Positions 12,269 to 24,930 of a stretch of 64,000 bases of DNA are shown here, piece by piece (position 1 is the first letter of the stretch; each line of letters starts with the position of its first letter). A program made the position numbers and the translations under genes. The DNA lies in assembly GCA_002914845.1 (NCBI GenBank), contig JXTC01000076.1, positions 221,921 through 285,920 on the forward strand, written 5' to 3'. Source of the DNA: Trema orientale (Eukaryota; Streptophyta; Magnoliopsida; Rosales; Cannabaceae). The notes beneath the pieces were generated by a model. It had not been told where the DNA came from and made no database searches. It saw only the letters and a program-made list of their open reading frames with translations.

Positions 12269-14271
12269 AGCTATGTATGAATATGGCTGAGTTACACAAT
12301 AAAAGGATTTGACAAATTTTGCATACAAACTATTTGTTTTAGGATAGCACATACAGGATGATATCTCATAGTACAAGAATAATGCGAGAATGGACAGATT
12401 CTCTCGCCTATTAGATTCCATTCATATGTTTATTTACTTGTGTTTTCTGTCATGTTGGTTGTCTTAGTTTTACTTTTACTTCTCTTCTATGAAGGGAATG
12501 ATTAAGTATACATTGAAATTTTGAATTAGATGGTCTCAGTTTCTGTTACAATTCTGATACAACGTTAAAAAATCGAAGTAGCAGTCTTCCAAATTTTACG
12601 ACATAGTTTTGAGTTGTGTCATCTGTAGTCAATATGGTTTTATGAATGGTTTTGAAGATTCATAACAATGAACTATAAATGGAAGCCTCCGGTACATTAG
12701 AGGAAAAATAAAATCTATTGGGATGCTACAAAGAGTAGGGTTTGATCCGAATCTATATCACAAAACACCAGCTCCCTCTTTTAGCAATGTTATCCTGAAT
12801 GGCATGGGAAAAATATCCAATATGATTCTTAATTGATTGGCATTTAAAACTTGCTGTGGTTTTAAGTCCTTGTGTTTACCGTTTACCAATCTATCTTGAA
12901 GTGTTTTCTAAGAAACAGTGAGCAAAACCAACTTCTTAAGAATGAGCTTTAGCACGATTCACCTGTTAAATTGTTGTTATCAACACATAATTATAATTGT
13001 AGGACCCATCACTAATTCTTTTTCTAATTCTTTTTCTCTCAATTGTCACTTTTAATGTATTACCAGATGGATCATGATAAATTCACGCTCGGGTCCATCT
13101 CATAAAGATTAGACGATTAGTCATCCATGCAATTCTAGGAGTCCACGCGGAATTTTCAAGATTTAAAAAAGTGAAGCTACCGTCCGTGTGAGGACAGAAT
13201 CACATTCTACATAAACTCATCCTCAACTGTTGGATCAAAGCCATCGAGACTTTCATACCCCACAAGTTCCAGCTCCAATTTCCATTTTGGTCCTCAAATG
13301 GGTACTAAATTGACCCAAAAGCAGGATGACCAGTATATAACAACGCCTCAGGAACACAATCCCTTCTTAAAAGAGGTTTTTTATATTTTATTTTTTTTGA
13401 GGGAACTTAAGGCATTCTTATTGGATTAATGGGACCATGCAAATTAATTTCTCACTCTATCTTAAGCAACCTTATTTTGATATTAAGACTCTTAAGTTAT
13501 ATACCTCTAATATCTGATTTGGTTACTTCATCATGACCAATAACAGATAACCAGATATAATAAAGTTCCAAAAGCAAAATCTTCTTCCACAAGTTCTTAG
13601 GCCTAGCCAATACTAAAACTAAAGTGGAAAAAAATTATGTCTTCTTACAATTAAAAGCTTCACAATTTTGCAAGTTGAAGTGGGTAGTTTAATTTATCGA
13701 CTTTGTCCCCTCTGTTATGCCATTTTTCTTTTTTGTTTTTGAAAAGAAAGGATCAAAAGATCAAGCTAACAAGGTTTGAATGATCAGCTTCAGCTTCTAG
13801 GATGCAGTTTTTGGGAATATATACATGTTTTTTATATTATATGAATTTCTTATAAGTTGTTTTCTCTTAATAATGTTGTACAATAATTTAAGGGGCTTGG
13901 TTTTATGTCCTCCCCTGTCTATGTAATTTATATTTTCTAGTCTTCAATAAATTTTCTCATGAAGAGGTTCTAATGTCATAAAAGAGAAGAAAAGACAAAT
14001 GACATTAAAAAAGAAATTATGAGCAGGGCAATTATACTAAAAGGACGTTAATTAAACAACACTAGTATAGGCCACGGAGATGGCCATGTAGTACATGATG
14101 AACAACGAGGACAGAAACACAACAACGACTGACGACAGAGACATCTTCAAGAGTACTCATGAAGACACATTAACACACACAACTATATGTCATAATTTAA
14201 AACACAGTTCAGCACTGTTACATTATTCAAACATAATTAAAACTGGTTATATATCACTGTAATTGTGGTGC
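12269..14271. other. spacer between the convergent COX17 and metallothionein genes
   Basis: It holds both 3'UTRs. No open frame with a recognisable domain, no tRNA and no clear transposon was seen. The sequence is AT-rich with modest homopolymer runs. Confidence 0.5.
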
Positions 14272-15700
14272 TTAATGACCGCACGTGCAGTTCACGCAAG
14301 AGCAGGAAGTGCCGCACTTGCACTTGCCGTTGTGCTCGGCCGCCGGAGCATCCATAACAACGGCATCCATGTAGCTGCAACAAATTAGCAATAAGATATG
14401 TTGAACGGCATATATTTGTAGGAAATAAATTAATTTTATGTGTATGCGTACATGACACTTAAGACTATAGGTGAATATAAATACACATATATTATGTTTA
14501 TATTTGCTTTGCTACAATATAATATTATATCATATAACGATAAGGATATCTCGTTTCATAGTTGCATATATATCATGCATGCACATATCTCCGCCGGATG
14601 CATGCAAATATAGGGTCTAGTTTTTATGTTTAATTATGTTATCTATTTTTGAATTATATAAGAAAGTATGTTTATGTTACCTCTTCTCAGTCTCAACAAT
14701 GACGAGACTGTAGCTGCTTCCCTTCTTCCTGAAATCACAAGGCCATGCTATAACATTAGTGACTAGGCAACCAATATAATACTAATCCAACTTCTCAGCC
14801 AGTAATATGACACAGTATACAGACGCCACATATTATATATATAACATATATATATGGTTGCCAATTCAATATGTATTTTTTTTCTTCTTTATGTGTAGAT
14901 ATTTTTTTTTTAGCCATTGGATCATCATCTAATGGTGATCCAACGGCTATAATGATATGCATAAAAAGACGTGCATCTTTAATACTGTTTCTCTCTCTTA
15001 CTTTTTAGTATAAAAAAATATGCAAAAAAAATTTCATTAGCCAAATTAATACTTATGCATAGGTAAAAAAAAAAAAAAATACCTACTGGATTGGTGCCAT
15101 ATATATACGCTCACTGTTATAAGATTAATTGTCTCAAAACAGTAACTTCTTGCAAACTTATTAAAATAGTATCAGAAAACAAACCAGAACAATTGATTAA
15201 TTTGCGCCAAGAAATCATAGAAGTACTCAGCATACGTGATATGACGCTGCATATATACGTGCTATAACTATATATACATGTACAACACTAACCAAGTTGC
15301 AAACTTTGTCAATTGTATCTCTGTACTTTGGAATCAAAAGAACATGATATATAACGTATCAAAACCATAACAAAGTGAAATATAGTCAACATATATCTAT
15401 ACTTACAACTATAGAAATCAATATATATATGAGGTCCATAACTTCTAGTAATACAAATTATTAAGGAAATAGTTTACATGAACATGTACATATAATACAC
15501 ACGTACACAATCATGCATATATAAGAAAAGTATTGCGAAATCATTACCCCTGCGACTAAACATATATAATTAGAACTATACCGTACGATAATATGCTATG
15601 AATATCATTATATATATATATATGTCAAAAAATCTCGAAACGGTACTTACACGCACTGGCTCTTGTCAGCACAGTTGCAGCTGCCGCACTTGTCAGACAT
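14272..15700 (-). CDS. type 3 metallothionein, three exons
   Basis: Minus-strand exons are 15651-15700, 14681-14728 and 14272-14374, joined by GT-AG introns of 922 and 306 bases. The frame closes exactly at 67 codons (66 residues). The N-terminal domain MSDKCGSCNCADKSQC has cysteines 5, 8, 10 and 16, the four-cysteine pattern of plant type 3 (MT3). A cysteine-free linker of about 34 residues follows. The C-terminal domain has cysteines 51, 53, 57, 59, 62 and 64 in Cys-x-Cys spacing and ends in GH. Such proteins bind Cu(I), Zn and Cd through thiolates in the cytosol and are often abundant in leaves and ripening fruit. None of the exons is long enough to stand out by itself as an open frame. 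A TATA box sits about 120 bases upstream of the ATG. Confidence 0.95.
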
Positions 15701-15816
15701 GGTGATTGAGCTAAGGAGATTTAACGATAACTTTGAGAGAGCTAATTAGCTAGGAGAGGTTTTTCTTATATCTTTGGCCTTTGGTTATGTCTCCAACTTT
15801 TGAAATTTGGTGCTGA

Positions 15817-15824
15817 ATTTATAG
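15817..15824 (-). promoter_or_regulatory. TATA box of the metallothionein gene
   Basis: The minus strand reads CTATAAAT about 117-124 bases before the ATG at 15700. A start site near 15790 would give a leader of about 90 bases. Confidence 0.6.
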
Positions 15825-16941
15825 ACCCTGATGGGGCGTGCAATGAAGGAGAGGAAATTGGGGGTGAGCCTCGCATGTGGGGCCCAATGGGTGTAGGGTC
15901 GGTGTGGGGCCCCTCAAGGCATGAGAGGAGCACACGCTTCCCAAGAAGAGTCCGAAAGGAATCTTAATAATGGAGGGGCTTGGCCTCCTATCCTCCTCTC
16001 GTGTCAACTTCATTTCTCTTTTTGAACATGATCAATACGATCGATATCGAGGAGTAGTATTCATGTCATGACTCAATGACTCACGACTCATGAGTCATGA
16101 CCTATGAGTAACAAATCTTTCTTTTCTCAACTAGAGATATTATAATGTTTTTATATATATATATATATAATACGCACCTATAATATAACATCTATGTTCA
16201 TCCATATTTTACATTATTTTTCCCTAGAATTTTTCGTGAATTAGAAAAATGGTCCTTGAAATTTCTTTTGTGATTATAATGTCTTTAAATTTAAAAATTT
16301 TTAGGAACCACATTGATTCACGAAAAATTCAGGTATAGGCCAAACGTGTCAAAAACTTTCTTTTTCATTTTTTTTTTTGAATAAAAATGGATATTTAGAG
16401 TAAGTGTCTAACCCAAATAACTATACATAAGGTGACTTTGCCTTATCGTTTAGCCCGCATGATATATGGATTATTATATTTATCTTTGATAAATTACCCA
16501 TGTACTATGCCACTGCTACAATCTTATAAGCATCAAACCCACAACTTGATCTTGCAAGAGTAACAAGTGGGTTTACCACCCGCCAATTAAGCTGTTTGTA
16601 GTTCTATGCTCATCCAATGCAACTACACAATTAAGACTTTATAATTAGTATTTAATTCTGGGATATTGATACAATGGTCCCTGAAAATTTTAAATTGTGA
16701 CATTTTGGTCTTTGAAAAAAAAACAAATTGCCTAATTGGTTTCTGAATTTATTTTTTATGTGACATTTCGTCCAAATGGTTAACACTACTAAGATTTGGA
16801 AGGTGTTCAATTTAGAATCCAAAATTTCCAAAATTTTCGGTTAAAAATTCAAAAAAGAGAATCTCGTATTAATTTTTCCGAGAAAATTATAAGGAGATTG
16901 GAATAAGAAAATGAAAGTTCAAGGACTATTGGAGACAATTA
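15825..16941. other. metallothionein upstream region and spacer
   Basis: 15825-16010 is relatively GC-rich (several GGGGC/GCCCC stretches) and is the likely core promoter. Around 16060-16110 the motif tcatgactcat-type repeats several times in both orientations. 16240-16860 contains 'ccttgaaatttc / ggtccctgaaaatttt' phrases like those in non-autonomous Mutator-like elements, but I could not define ends. Confidence 0.45.
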
Positions 16942-17528
16942 GGCCATGTTTGGTGCGCCGTATTGTATTGTATTGTATTGTGATGTATTATATTGGATTG
17001 TATTATATTGTATTATTCTATTACAATACTATATTTGGTTTTGCACTTGTATTAAGATGTTGTATCAAAAAGTTAATTTTGAAAAATACCATTTTTAAAA
17101 ATTTACTTAGAAAAATACTAATTTTAAAAAATATTTAGAAAAATACCACTTTTAAAAATACCACTTTTAAAAAATTATTTACGAAAAAATCACTTTTTAG
17201 ATATAAATTTAGAAAAATATCACTTTAAAAATTTATTTAGAAAAATACCACTTTTGAAAAGGATAAAGTGATGTGAGAGAGAAAGTGATGAGAGAAAAAT
17301 TATGAACAGAAAAAGTGAGGACAGTGAGTATTGTACAATAATATGTTAAAGTTAAAATTATATAATACAGTGTAATACAGACTTTTTATTCTGTATTAGA
17401 TAATACTCTCCGTATTGTATTAAATTTTGATGTCGTATTAAATAATACAATACAAAGGCACAACCAAACACAGTATTATATTTAATTAATATAATACATA
17501 GTCCTTATACAATGTACCAAACATAGCC
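16942..17528. mobile_element. Tourist-like (PIF/Harbinger) MITE with TTA target duplication
   Basis: The left end GGCCATGTTTGGTGCG is mirrored by ACCAAACATAGCC on the right, and both are flanked by TTA (16939-16941 and 17529-17531). The subterminal zones repeat gtattgtattgtattgtat on the left and its complement-like aatacaatac on the right. There is no coding capacity; the short frame inside is chance. Confidence 0.75.
17073..17260. repeat. internal minisatellite of the Tourist-like MITE
   Basis: About six imperfect copies of a roughly 30-base unit of the form tttagaaaaataccactttt-aaaaa follow each other. The same phrase occurs in the Mutator-like element at 28892-29283. Confidence 0.7.
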
Positions 17529-17531
17529 TTA

Positions 17532-20328
17532 GTCGTTAATTTATACCGTTGATAAATCTTATTATAAGATTTCATGCAGATAATATTCTGTACTTTTTCT
17601 GATTCTTCTCTTGTTTGAAACATGTAGCTGAACATATGTCCATATCTTATTAGAACTTGGTTGAATTTGATATCTTTAGATGCCCTAGCTTTTTCCTGTC
17701 ACCTTTGTATTTTGTTTTTCTTATTTTCAAAAAGGGGCATAAATTTGGATTCCATATAATACTTGTCAAACTGATATTCGTGGGACGCATTTTATATGCA
17801 TGCATTGTTTGGTCTCTTTTTTTAAAATTTTCTTTTCGAATATTTGCGAACTGTATGTAAGGAAAGGCAAAAACAGTTTCCCTTGGGACAAATAATGTCG
17901 TCCAATATACTTTGATGTATTAATTTCTCTAGACGTGAAAATGTCCTATCTGAATTTTCTTTTCTTGGTCTAATTTTAATGTTCTTATTCACGTCCAATT
18001 AATAAATTAATGTTATATTTTTTTGGTTCCATCGTATGCCCCGGAATTTCCATTACGGTAAAGAAGATATATGGAGCGGACAGCCCTTTTTTATCCGGAT
18101 AAAGAAAAGGGAAAAAAAGAAAAAACAAAAACTGAAGAGCTCTTTTATACTTCATATCTTCTATATGGATAATGTCAATAGATATTGTACGTCCATGGCT
18201 TGCCTTGCATGGTGACAAATCGACACGTTTAATTTTCGTTTCTTACTTTAAATCGAAGTACAAGAAATGGTGAACATGTCAATTAGAAAATCTTCTTTCC
18301 AATATTTTTCATGTTTTCTTTGAAGTTGAACATATTTGTGTTATGAAATTTTTATATCCTATTGGTCCACATGTTTAATTTAATTATATTGTTGCCATAT
18401 TTTTTTTATGTGGACCCTACTTAGTGATTTAATTGAGTTAGTTAGAAATATTCATCTGAATATAGATTAACAATGTGGATATTCGATTAGATCTATTGAT
18501 GGATATCCTAATCGAGTTATATATAAAATAAATTATTTGGTTATGGTCCCCATGCCAATTCTAATACATACCATCTTCTTTCTGTCACCATCACTATAAG
18601 AGAAATCTATTGAGCAGACATCGAGTATTTTGGCTGTAGAAGATCTCTCTTGAACCAAAACTCAAGATGATCTGGTCCGTACGTGCTTCGCCCCTAAGGC
18701 ACTGGGAGACGATTGTCGAAGCTGAAGTCCCCATGCATTAACACTCAGATTGTCACTCATTTTGCACTTCCGAGTTCGTGATCAAGTCCTTAGTCACTTT
18801 TCACTATGAACTCTGGTAATCTCAACAACTGATTCCTAATAGTTTGACATGAACGATCTTAAGATTGTGTTAGGTTATTTTCTGTCCTTGTTTATGTTCA
18901 ACAATTTAATCTTAATTTACATGCAGGAATTTCAACAATACGTGTATTCTATTAAAAGCACAAATTCCCTCCACCATTCAATTGCCGTATCGTCCTCTCG
19001 TATTTTACCTGAAAAAAAAATAATGGTGTCCTCCAAAAATTTTCTCATCAAAGTCTACATATATATGAAATAGAAAATATATTTTTTTCTTCTAAATTTA
19101 TTTTAAATATGGAATTGGAATAAGCAAACTAAATATATATGCGTTCACGTAGTCATGACAAACAATCAAAGAAAAGAAGAAAAGATTGACAATTAAATTG
19201 TCGTTAGCTATTACCTACGGAATCTGATTCACATTAATATTGTTATTAAAAAAAAAAAAGATATTCATGTTTTCCATGTGTCTACATGATAGCCATCAAA
19301 CCAAAACATACTTTTTCCTAGCTCTCACATATCATTAAGAAAAATCAACCGAGATGAAATTAAGGTCATATTTAACAATCTGTAGAAAAAAAATAAAGAA
19401 GAATAAGAAAGGATTTTACCGTTAAAATAAGAAAAGAATTAGAAAAATATGGTAGAGAAAAGTAGTTAGTTTTTATACTGCACACAATTGGCATTTTTGA
19501 AAAAGTGAAGAGTCAAAAGTGTGGTGGCACTTTTGTAAATAAAATTTTCTTTTTAATTGACAGTTTTATACATGAAAGGGTATGACAAATTGTCGAAAAT
19601 GATAGTTGTTCCAATAGTTTGGTCTTCTTTTGTTTTTCCACTATCTGGTTCGATTCCCAACATATTAGTTTTCATTCTCTTTTTTTTGTTTTAATTTTAT
19701 TTTTTGTTTCGTTTTTTTTTTTTTAATATTATACTCATTTTTTTATAATCATTGAACCATATTCTTTTCTCTAATTCTTATTCTTATATTCCTTTTACTT
19801 TTTTTTTTATTTTTTATATATTTTTAAATTTCTTTTTCTTTAATTTTTATCCTTTTTTTTCTTTTTAGAAAAAAGGAAAAACTAACTCTTTCTTTTTTTT
19901 TTTCCTCTCTCTTCTTCTTATGGATAGGAGGAGTTACTCTTTTTTCCCCCCTTTTTATTCAATTAGTTCCTAATTACTCTAATTACCGATAAGTAAATAA
20001 TACGATAAACATAACTAATCTAATTATTATTTACTTGTTTCTCAGGTTTTCGTTGACTTGTAACTAATTCAGTTACTACTAATCAATTTGGTTACTGGTT
20101 TATCTGATTATTGGTGACCAGTTACTAACTAATTTACTTACTGGTTAAGTTTCTATTTTCACTGGCTATTAATTACTAAATGGTTATTGGTTTCAAACTA
20201 ATGAGTAGTGATAAAGATCAATAATTGGTTACCAGTTACTAGTTTCAATACAAGATCACTCTAGTTATTAGTTTCAATATAAGGCTGATCTAGATACTGG
20301 TTATTGGTTACTAGAATCTATTTACAAG
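17532..20328. other. intergenic; low-complexity and GGTTACC-type repeats
   Basis: No gene was recognised. 19670-19920 is strongly T-rich. From about 20040 to 20325 short motifs of the type ggttactggt, ggttaccagttac and ggttattggtt repeat irregularly. The same motif family fills the loop of the element at 28892-29283, suggesting a diverged relative. Confidence 0.5.
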
Positions 20329-21294
20329 CAGGGGCGGCTCAAGGGTAAGGCCATTATGGCCATGGCCTAAGACTTCCCTTGAGCCAAGCCCCAAAATTTT
20401 CCTCATATATTAAGTATAATTAACATTCTTTCTATCAATAGACTAAGAATCAATATAGTAATATTATTTTTGTTCAAATTCTCTAAAAGACATTTATATG
20501 TTTATGTTTCTTGGTCAAAGAGTCTATTAATACCACCATTTACTTGATATTTTGAATCTTTTTAAACAAAGTGATGTTCTCTAATTAAAGTAATTTATAA
20601 ATAATAAGCAATTACTCTACTATTGATTCTGACATTTCTTTATCTTTTTGCACCTTTTTAGCCAAAATGTAAGTGGTAAAATTCTATAAATACAAAACAT
20701 TCACAAGTCATTTTATTCTACAATTCATTTTCCATAATTTCTTCAGTATTCATCTTTGCTCTCTCTGCCACTGTATTTCCCAAAAGTCACGATACTAATT
20801 CCAGGTTCTATTATTTTTTTTTTCTTAGTTTATTTCATTTAGTATTGTAATTTCTACATATATAATCATTTTTGTTCTTGTATTGTTTGTAATTCTAATT
20901 GCTATAATTATAGATTTTGCTTGTTTACTTTCATAGAAATACGAATATGACTAGTAGAAAATACGAATCCGGATATGAGAAACTTAAGAAAAAAAGAAGA
21001 GTAGAAAAATTAATTGAATCCCAAAAAAGAGTGCTTGATAAGTTTCTAACAAGCAACAAAAAAGAAGTAAACACAAGTAAAGGTGCAAGTGAAGATGTAG
21101 CAATTGAATAACCAATTTTGAGTAAATTAGAAGATAATAAAGAAATAAATATTGGAAATATTAGCGATGAAATATGTTATTTAATAATCTCTAACAAAGA
21201 GAGTCAGGAGAATATAGAACATAAAATAGATGAAGAAACCAAAGAGAATAACAATATACTTGATCATGATTATTTCCTTCAAATATTTATGATC

Positions 21295-21358
21295 CAGGAA
21301 GATGGAAAAATATTGATACTAAGTTACAGGAAGATGGAAAAATATTGATACTAAGTTA
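21295..21358. repeat. 32-bp tandem duplication in the hAT remnant
   Basis: caggaagatggaaaaatatt occurs at 21295 and at 21327 in direct succession. It interrupts the transposase frame. Confidence 0.9.
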
Positions 21359-21963
21359 AGAGATTTATTAGTAGAAAAAGGTCTAATTAGAGAAAGTAAT
21401 ATAAATTTTCCGAAAGACAAGAATTCAAGGAATTTATCTAATATTCATTATACTAGAAAATTATCTAATAAAGAAAAATATGATAGGAAATGGTTAGTAT
21501 ATTCAAAAGATTTTGATAAAATATTTTATTTTTGTTGTAAGTTGTTTAACTCAAAATATAGCACAAGTTAATTGGGTAACGAGGGAACTAAGGATTGGAG
21601 AAATCTTAGTAATAAACTTAAAAGTCATGAAACAAGTAATGAGTATATAACTAATATGAATGTTTGGGTTGACATGGAATTAAGATTATTATAAAATAAG
21701 ACAATCGACAAAAGTGTCTAAGAAAAAATTAATAAAGAAAAAAAATATTGGGAAAACGTTTTAATAAGAATTATTGCTGTTGTAAAGAATCTAGCTAAAA
21801 ACAATTTGGCATTTTGTAGAAAGAAAAAAAATATTTATCAAGACAATAATGGAAATTTTTTGAGTCTAATTGAGATAATTGTCGAATTTAATCCAATAAT
21901 GCAAGAACATATTTGACGTATACAAAAATGGTGAAGTTCATAATCATTATCTTGGACATAATA

Positions 21964-22112
21964 TACAAAATGAGTTGATACAAATTTTAGCATGTGAAGT
22001 CAAAAAAAAAATTATTAAAAAAAAATCAAAGATGAGTTGATACAAAATGAGTTGATACAAATTTTAGCATGTGAAGTCAAAAATAAAATTATTAAAAAAA
22101 AATCAAAGATGC
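21964..22112. repeat. 77-bp tandem duplication in the hAT remnant
   Basis: tacaaaatgagttgatacaa starts at 21964 and at 22041. The units are nearly identical and lie in former transposase coding sequence. Confidence 0.9.
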
Positions 22113-22440
22113 AAAATATTTTTCAATCTTACTTAATTGTACTCCAGATGCAAGCTATCAAGAACAAATGTCCATGGTCTTAAGATGTGTTGATATTTCA
22201 ATGAGTCTAATTGAAATAAAAAAGTATTTCTTAGAATTTCTTTCGGTGGATGATACTTCTGGAAAAGGCCTCTTCAATGAACTTATAAATGCAATAAAAA
22301 AAAAATTGAACTTGATATTAATGATGTCAGAGGACAAGGATATGATAATGGATTTGACATGAAAAAAAAAATATCAAGATATACAAAAAAGACTATTGGA
22401 GATAAATTCTAGAGTGTTTTATACTCCATGTGATTGTCAT

Positions 22441-24085
22441 TGTTGGAATAATGTCCTATAAAGCAGTTTATTATTTTGACATTATAAACAATGTTTATCG
22501 GATTATTTATTATCTATTTGTTATTAATAAATTCCATGTCATGAATTTCTATTTCATTTATATCTCATTGATATACATGTGATGTCTATGTTTATCTTAT
22601 GCAAACATCTAAAAGATTTCGAGACAAGTAATGAGTATTAAAGAATTATTCGTATGAAGAGTTCATATGTTGGAGACATATTTTTTATTTCATTATGTCT
22701 AAATTAAATTATTCACATTCTGCATATTGAAGATAGAATACTTTACTATGCCATAAAATGTAGTGTTGTCTATTTGATTAATGAAGTCTTCAATTATCAA
22801 AGTGAGTCTTCAGATAAAAATACTACTATGTTATAAGAAAGTTATAACAGCATCAAACAGGACCGAATGAATTAGAATTTGAGGTTAAGTGCCGTAACTC
22901 AAATTTCTAATTTCACTAATCTAGCACTATTATAGAAAATCTTAATCCTAGTGATTAACGAACTTACTTTCATGTGTTTTGTCTTTTTGAGTTACTAAAG
23001 GACTAGTTCTGATTTATGGTTCGAACTCCGGTATCTTGGAAGATAAGGTACATGAAATGTATAGAATGTTTTTCATGATGGACACCATGCATATAATGTC
23101 ACTTTGAGTTTTTTCAAGTACTTGGATAATATAAACTAGGACTCCGGTATTCACTATATGAATTTGACTGTGTTGGTATAAGCAGATACGAACACTGTAG
23201 TCAACTATTATTCATTAGATGAAAAATAACAACTCAAAGATAAATATGTACTAGAGGGGTAATACAGTAACTTTATCCTACTAGTACGGCATTGCATTGG
23301 GGGTACATCTACAGGTATAGTATAAACTAAATAGATCGAGCTAATTATTTGATAATAAGCATCACAGAAAATAAATGACATTTAGATCAAGAGTTTAATA
23401 TTGGGCCTATAGTGGTGTGCCCCAATATTAATGAATAAGGCCCAATCATAATTATGAGTTAATTATGATTGTGGGCATATAGTCCATTGGAGCTTGGGCT
23501 TTATGGATCCATCTGGTCCCTTGTTTAGCTCAAATTAAAGCCCAATAGTTATTTGATGATCAGTTGAGCCCAACAAGCCCAATAAGCATCATAAAGTTTA
23601 CTAATCTCTCTATAGTTAAGAGAAAAGTTCTCTAGCTACCAATTACATGAGTTACACATGAAACACCCCTGAGAAGAGAGTGTTATATACATAACAGAGA
23701 GAGAGGAAGAGCAGAGAAAAATGGCTAGCCCTTGGGTTTCACTATCCTTGGTGTTTTGGCCATCTCGGAGAAATTGGTTCGAGGAGATTATCTTCTTGTT
23801 TGTCTATAGATCTCTTTGTTGAGAATCAAGAAGGTGACTATCCACCAGATCAATCAAACAGCTTTCCAGAATAGACGGAAAGACGAGAAGGTTGTGGAAC
23901 AAATCCGGGTATTGTTCTTATCTCGATCAAGAGTTAATTTATATTAGATCACGATCCGAAATGTTTTATAAATAGAAAAATTTTAAACAACCAATTCTGA
24001 TGCGTTTCTAGATTTTAAAAACTATATTGTTTTTGAAAATGATTTTACGAAAATATTTTCTAGAAGTTTATTCCAATAAATACCA
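22441..24085 (+). mobile_element. long LTR-like sequence (copia type, about 1.6 kb)
   Basis: It starts TGTTGGAATAATGTCC right at the point where the hAT sequence breaks off. It is followed by a stretch resembling a tRNA-iMet primer-binding site (see next entry). The middle has the look of an LTR promoter and leader: a transition at about 23640-23760 to short mRNA-like sequence with agagagagaggaag. The 3' limit is approximate (a CA near 24075-24085). No second LTR copy was found to the right, so either the element was truncated or the partner has diverged or lies elsewhere. This call rests on position and the primer site, not on a matched pair. Confidence 0.45.
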
Positions 24086-24106
24086 GTAATTGATACCAGA
24101 ACCAGG
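24086..24106 (+). other. tRNA-iMet-type primer-binding site, mutated
   Basis: The stretch tgataccagaaccaggtt around 24091 resembles the copia consensus tggtatcagagccaggtt with a few changes. Its place just after the LTR-like sequence supports an LTR element in plus orientation. Confidence 0.45.
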
Positions 24107-24435
24107 TTTTATTATGGATCTAGCATATTTTACTCCGATCTATTCTCTTGTTGATTCATGTTTATGATTTCTAAAAAGTTTGATTATGTTTGGTCTTATT
24201 CATGTTATGAGTATACTCTAGTTTGGATGATGGTCAATAGATTCAATGAGTTTGAATGATTATTTAATGAGATGATGATCATGTTTATTTTTTAATTTTT
24301 GTTTCCGGCATGTTCTTGATTTCTTTGTATTCATGTTTTATATTTTTTATAAGACTATGCATAGAAATGTTTTGATCTTTAATTGTTTTTAAGTGTTTAT
24401 GAAACACAGTTTTTCAATTTAAAAAAAAATAAAAA

Positions 24436-24495
24436 ATGGAACTACGCACGGCTAGGAGCCATGTGATGGAACTACGCACGGCTAGGAGCCATGTG
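24436..24495. repeat. 30-bp tandem duplication at the start of a GC-rich island
   Basis: atggaactacgcacggctag begins at 24436 and 24466, with adjacent near-identical 30-base units. Confidence 0.9.
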
Positions 24496-24930
24496 CACTG
24501 CCCGCGTGAGCCGTGTGTGAGCCGTGTGCGAGCCGCGTGGGCACGTCCCCGCACATAGTTGTGCGGATGTCATCTATGCATGGCCTACAGGTGGCCTCCC
24601 CATGCAGGCTGTGCGGATTCATCCTGTGCATGCAGCGCGGGCACGGCCCCCTTGGCTGCACGGATGCGATCTGCTCATGGCCAACGGCTGCCTCCTGCAT
24701 GCTTGCTGCGCGGGTGGCCTCCTGTGCCTTGGTCGCTCGGTGTGCCGCCTCATGCGTTTATCGTGCGAAAGCTACGCGAGCCCATTGTCACTCGGGGGTT
24801 ATCCCGAGCGAGGCCGCATAGCGTTATACGTACCTGTTGGCGCCCGGTAGTTGTTCTGAGCGTGGCCGTGTAACATCCCGAGGCCGCCGTTCACGTACCA
24901 GTCTCCTATTCCGTCCGTCGGCTTGTCTCG
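24466..24930. other. GC-rich island, non-coding by appearance
   Basis: About 450 bases rich in GCAC, GCCG and TGCG words, sharply bounded by AT-rich DNA on both sides. All three plus frames and a minus frame stay open for 70-108 codons, which is the expected result of few stop codons in GC-rich DNA; none of the translations resembles a known domain. It lies inside the presumed LTR-element interior, so it may be the untranslated or gag-leading region of a non-autonomous element. Confidence 0.5.

Larger units (their letters stand above)
20329..22440 (+). mobile_element. decayed hAT transposon (TTF/ZMYM-type transposase), 5' part
   Basis: The left end CAGGGGCGGCTCAAGG at 20329 has the form of a hAT terminal repeat of this family, preceded by a possible 8-bp target copy (tttacaag). 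Downstream, pieces of transposase appear in changing frames. 20950-21110 gives SRKYESGYEKLKKKRR and ESQKRVLDKF. About 21420-21700 gives the TTF-type zinc finger zone with NWVTREL-like and NLSNKLKSHE-like blocks. About 22140-22440 gives the start of the RNase H-like core (VDDTSGKGLFNELINAIK and TPCDCHC). Frameshifts and stops are frequent, so it cannot make a transposase. The sequence breaks off at the CDCHC motif, exactly where an LTR-like sequence begins; the dimerisation domain and right end were not found. Confidence 0.75.

Noticed and set aside
24482..24873. Overlapping open frames of 72-108 codons in three plus frames and one minus frame
   Set aside because: Simultaneous opening of so many frames is the result of few stop codons in GC-rich DNA. 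None shows a domain, and the translations are Cys/His/Arg-rich without pattern.
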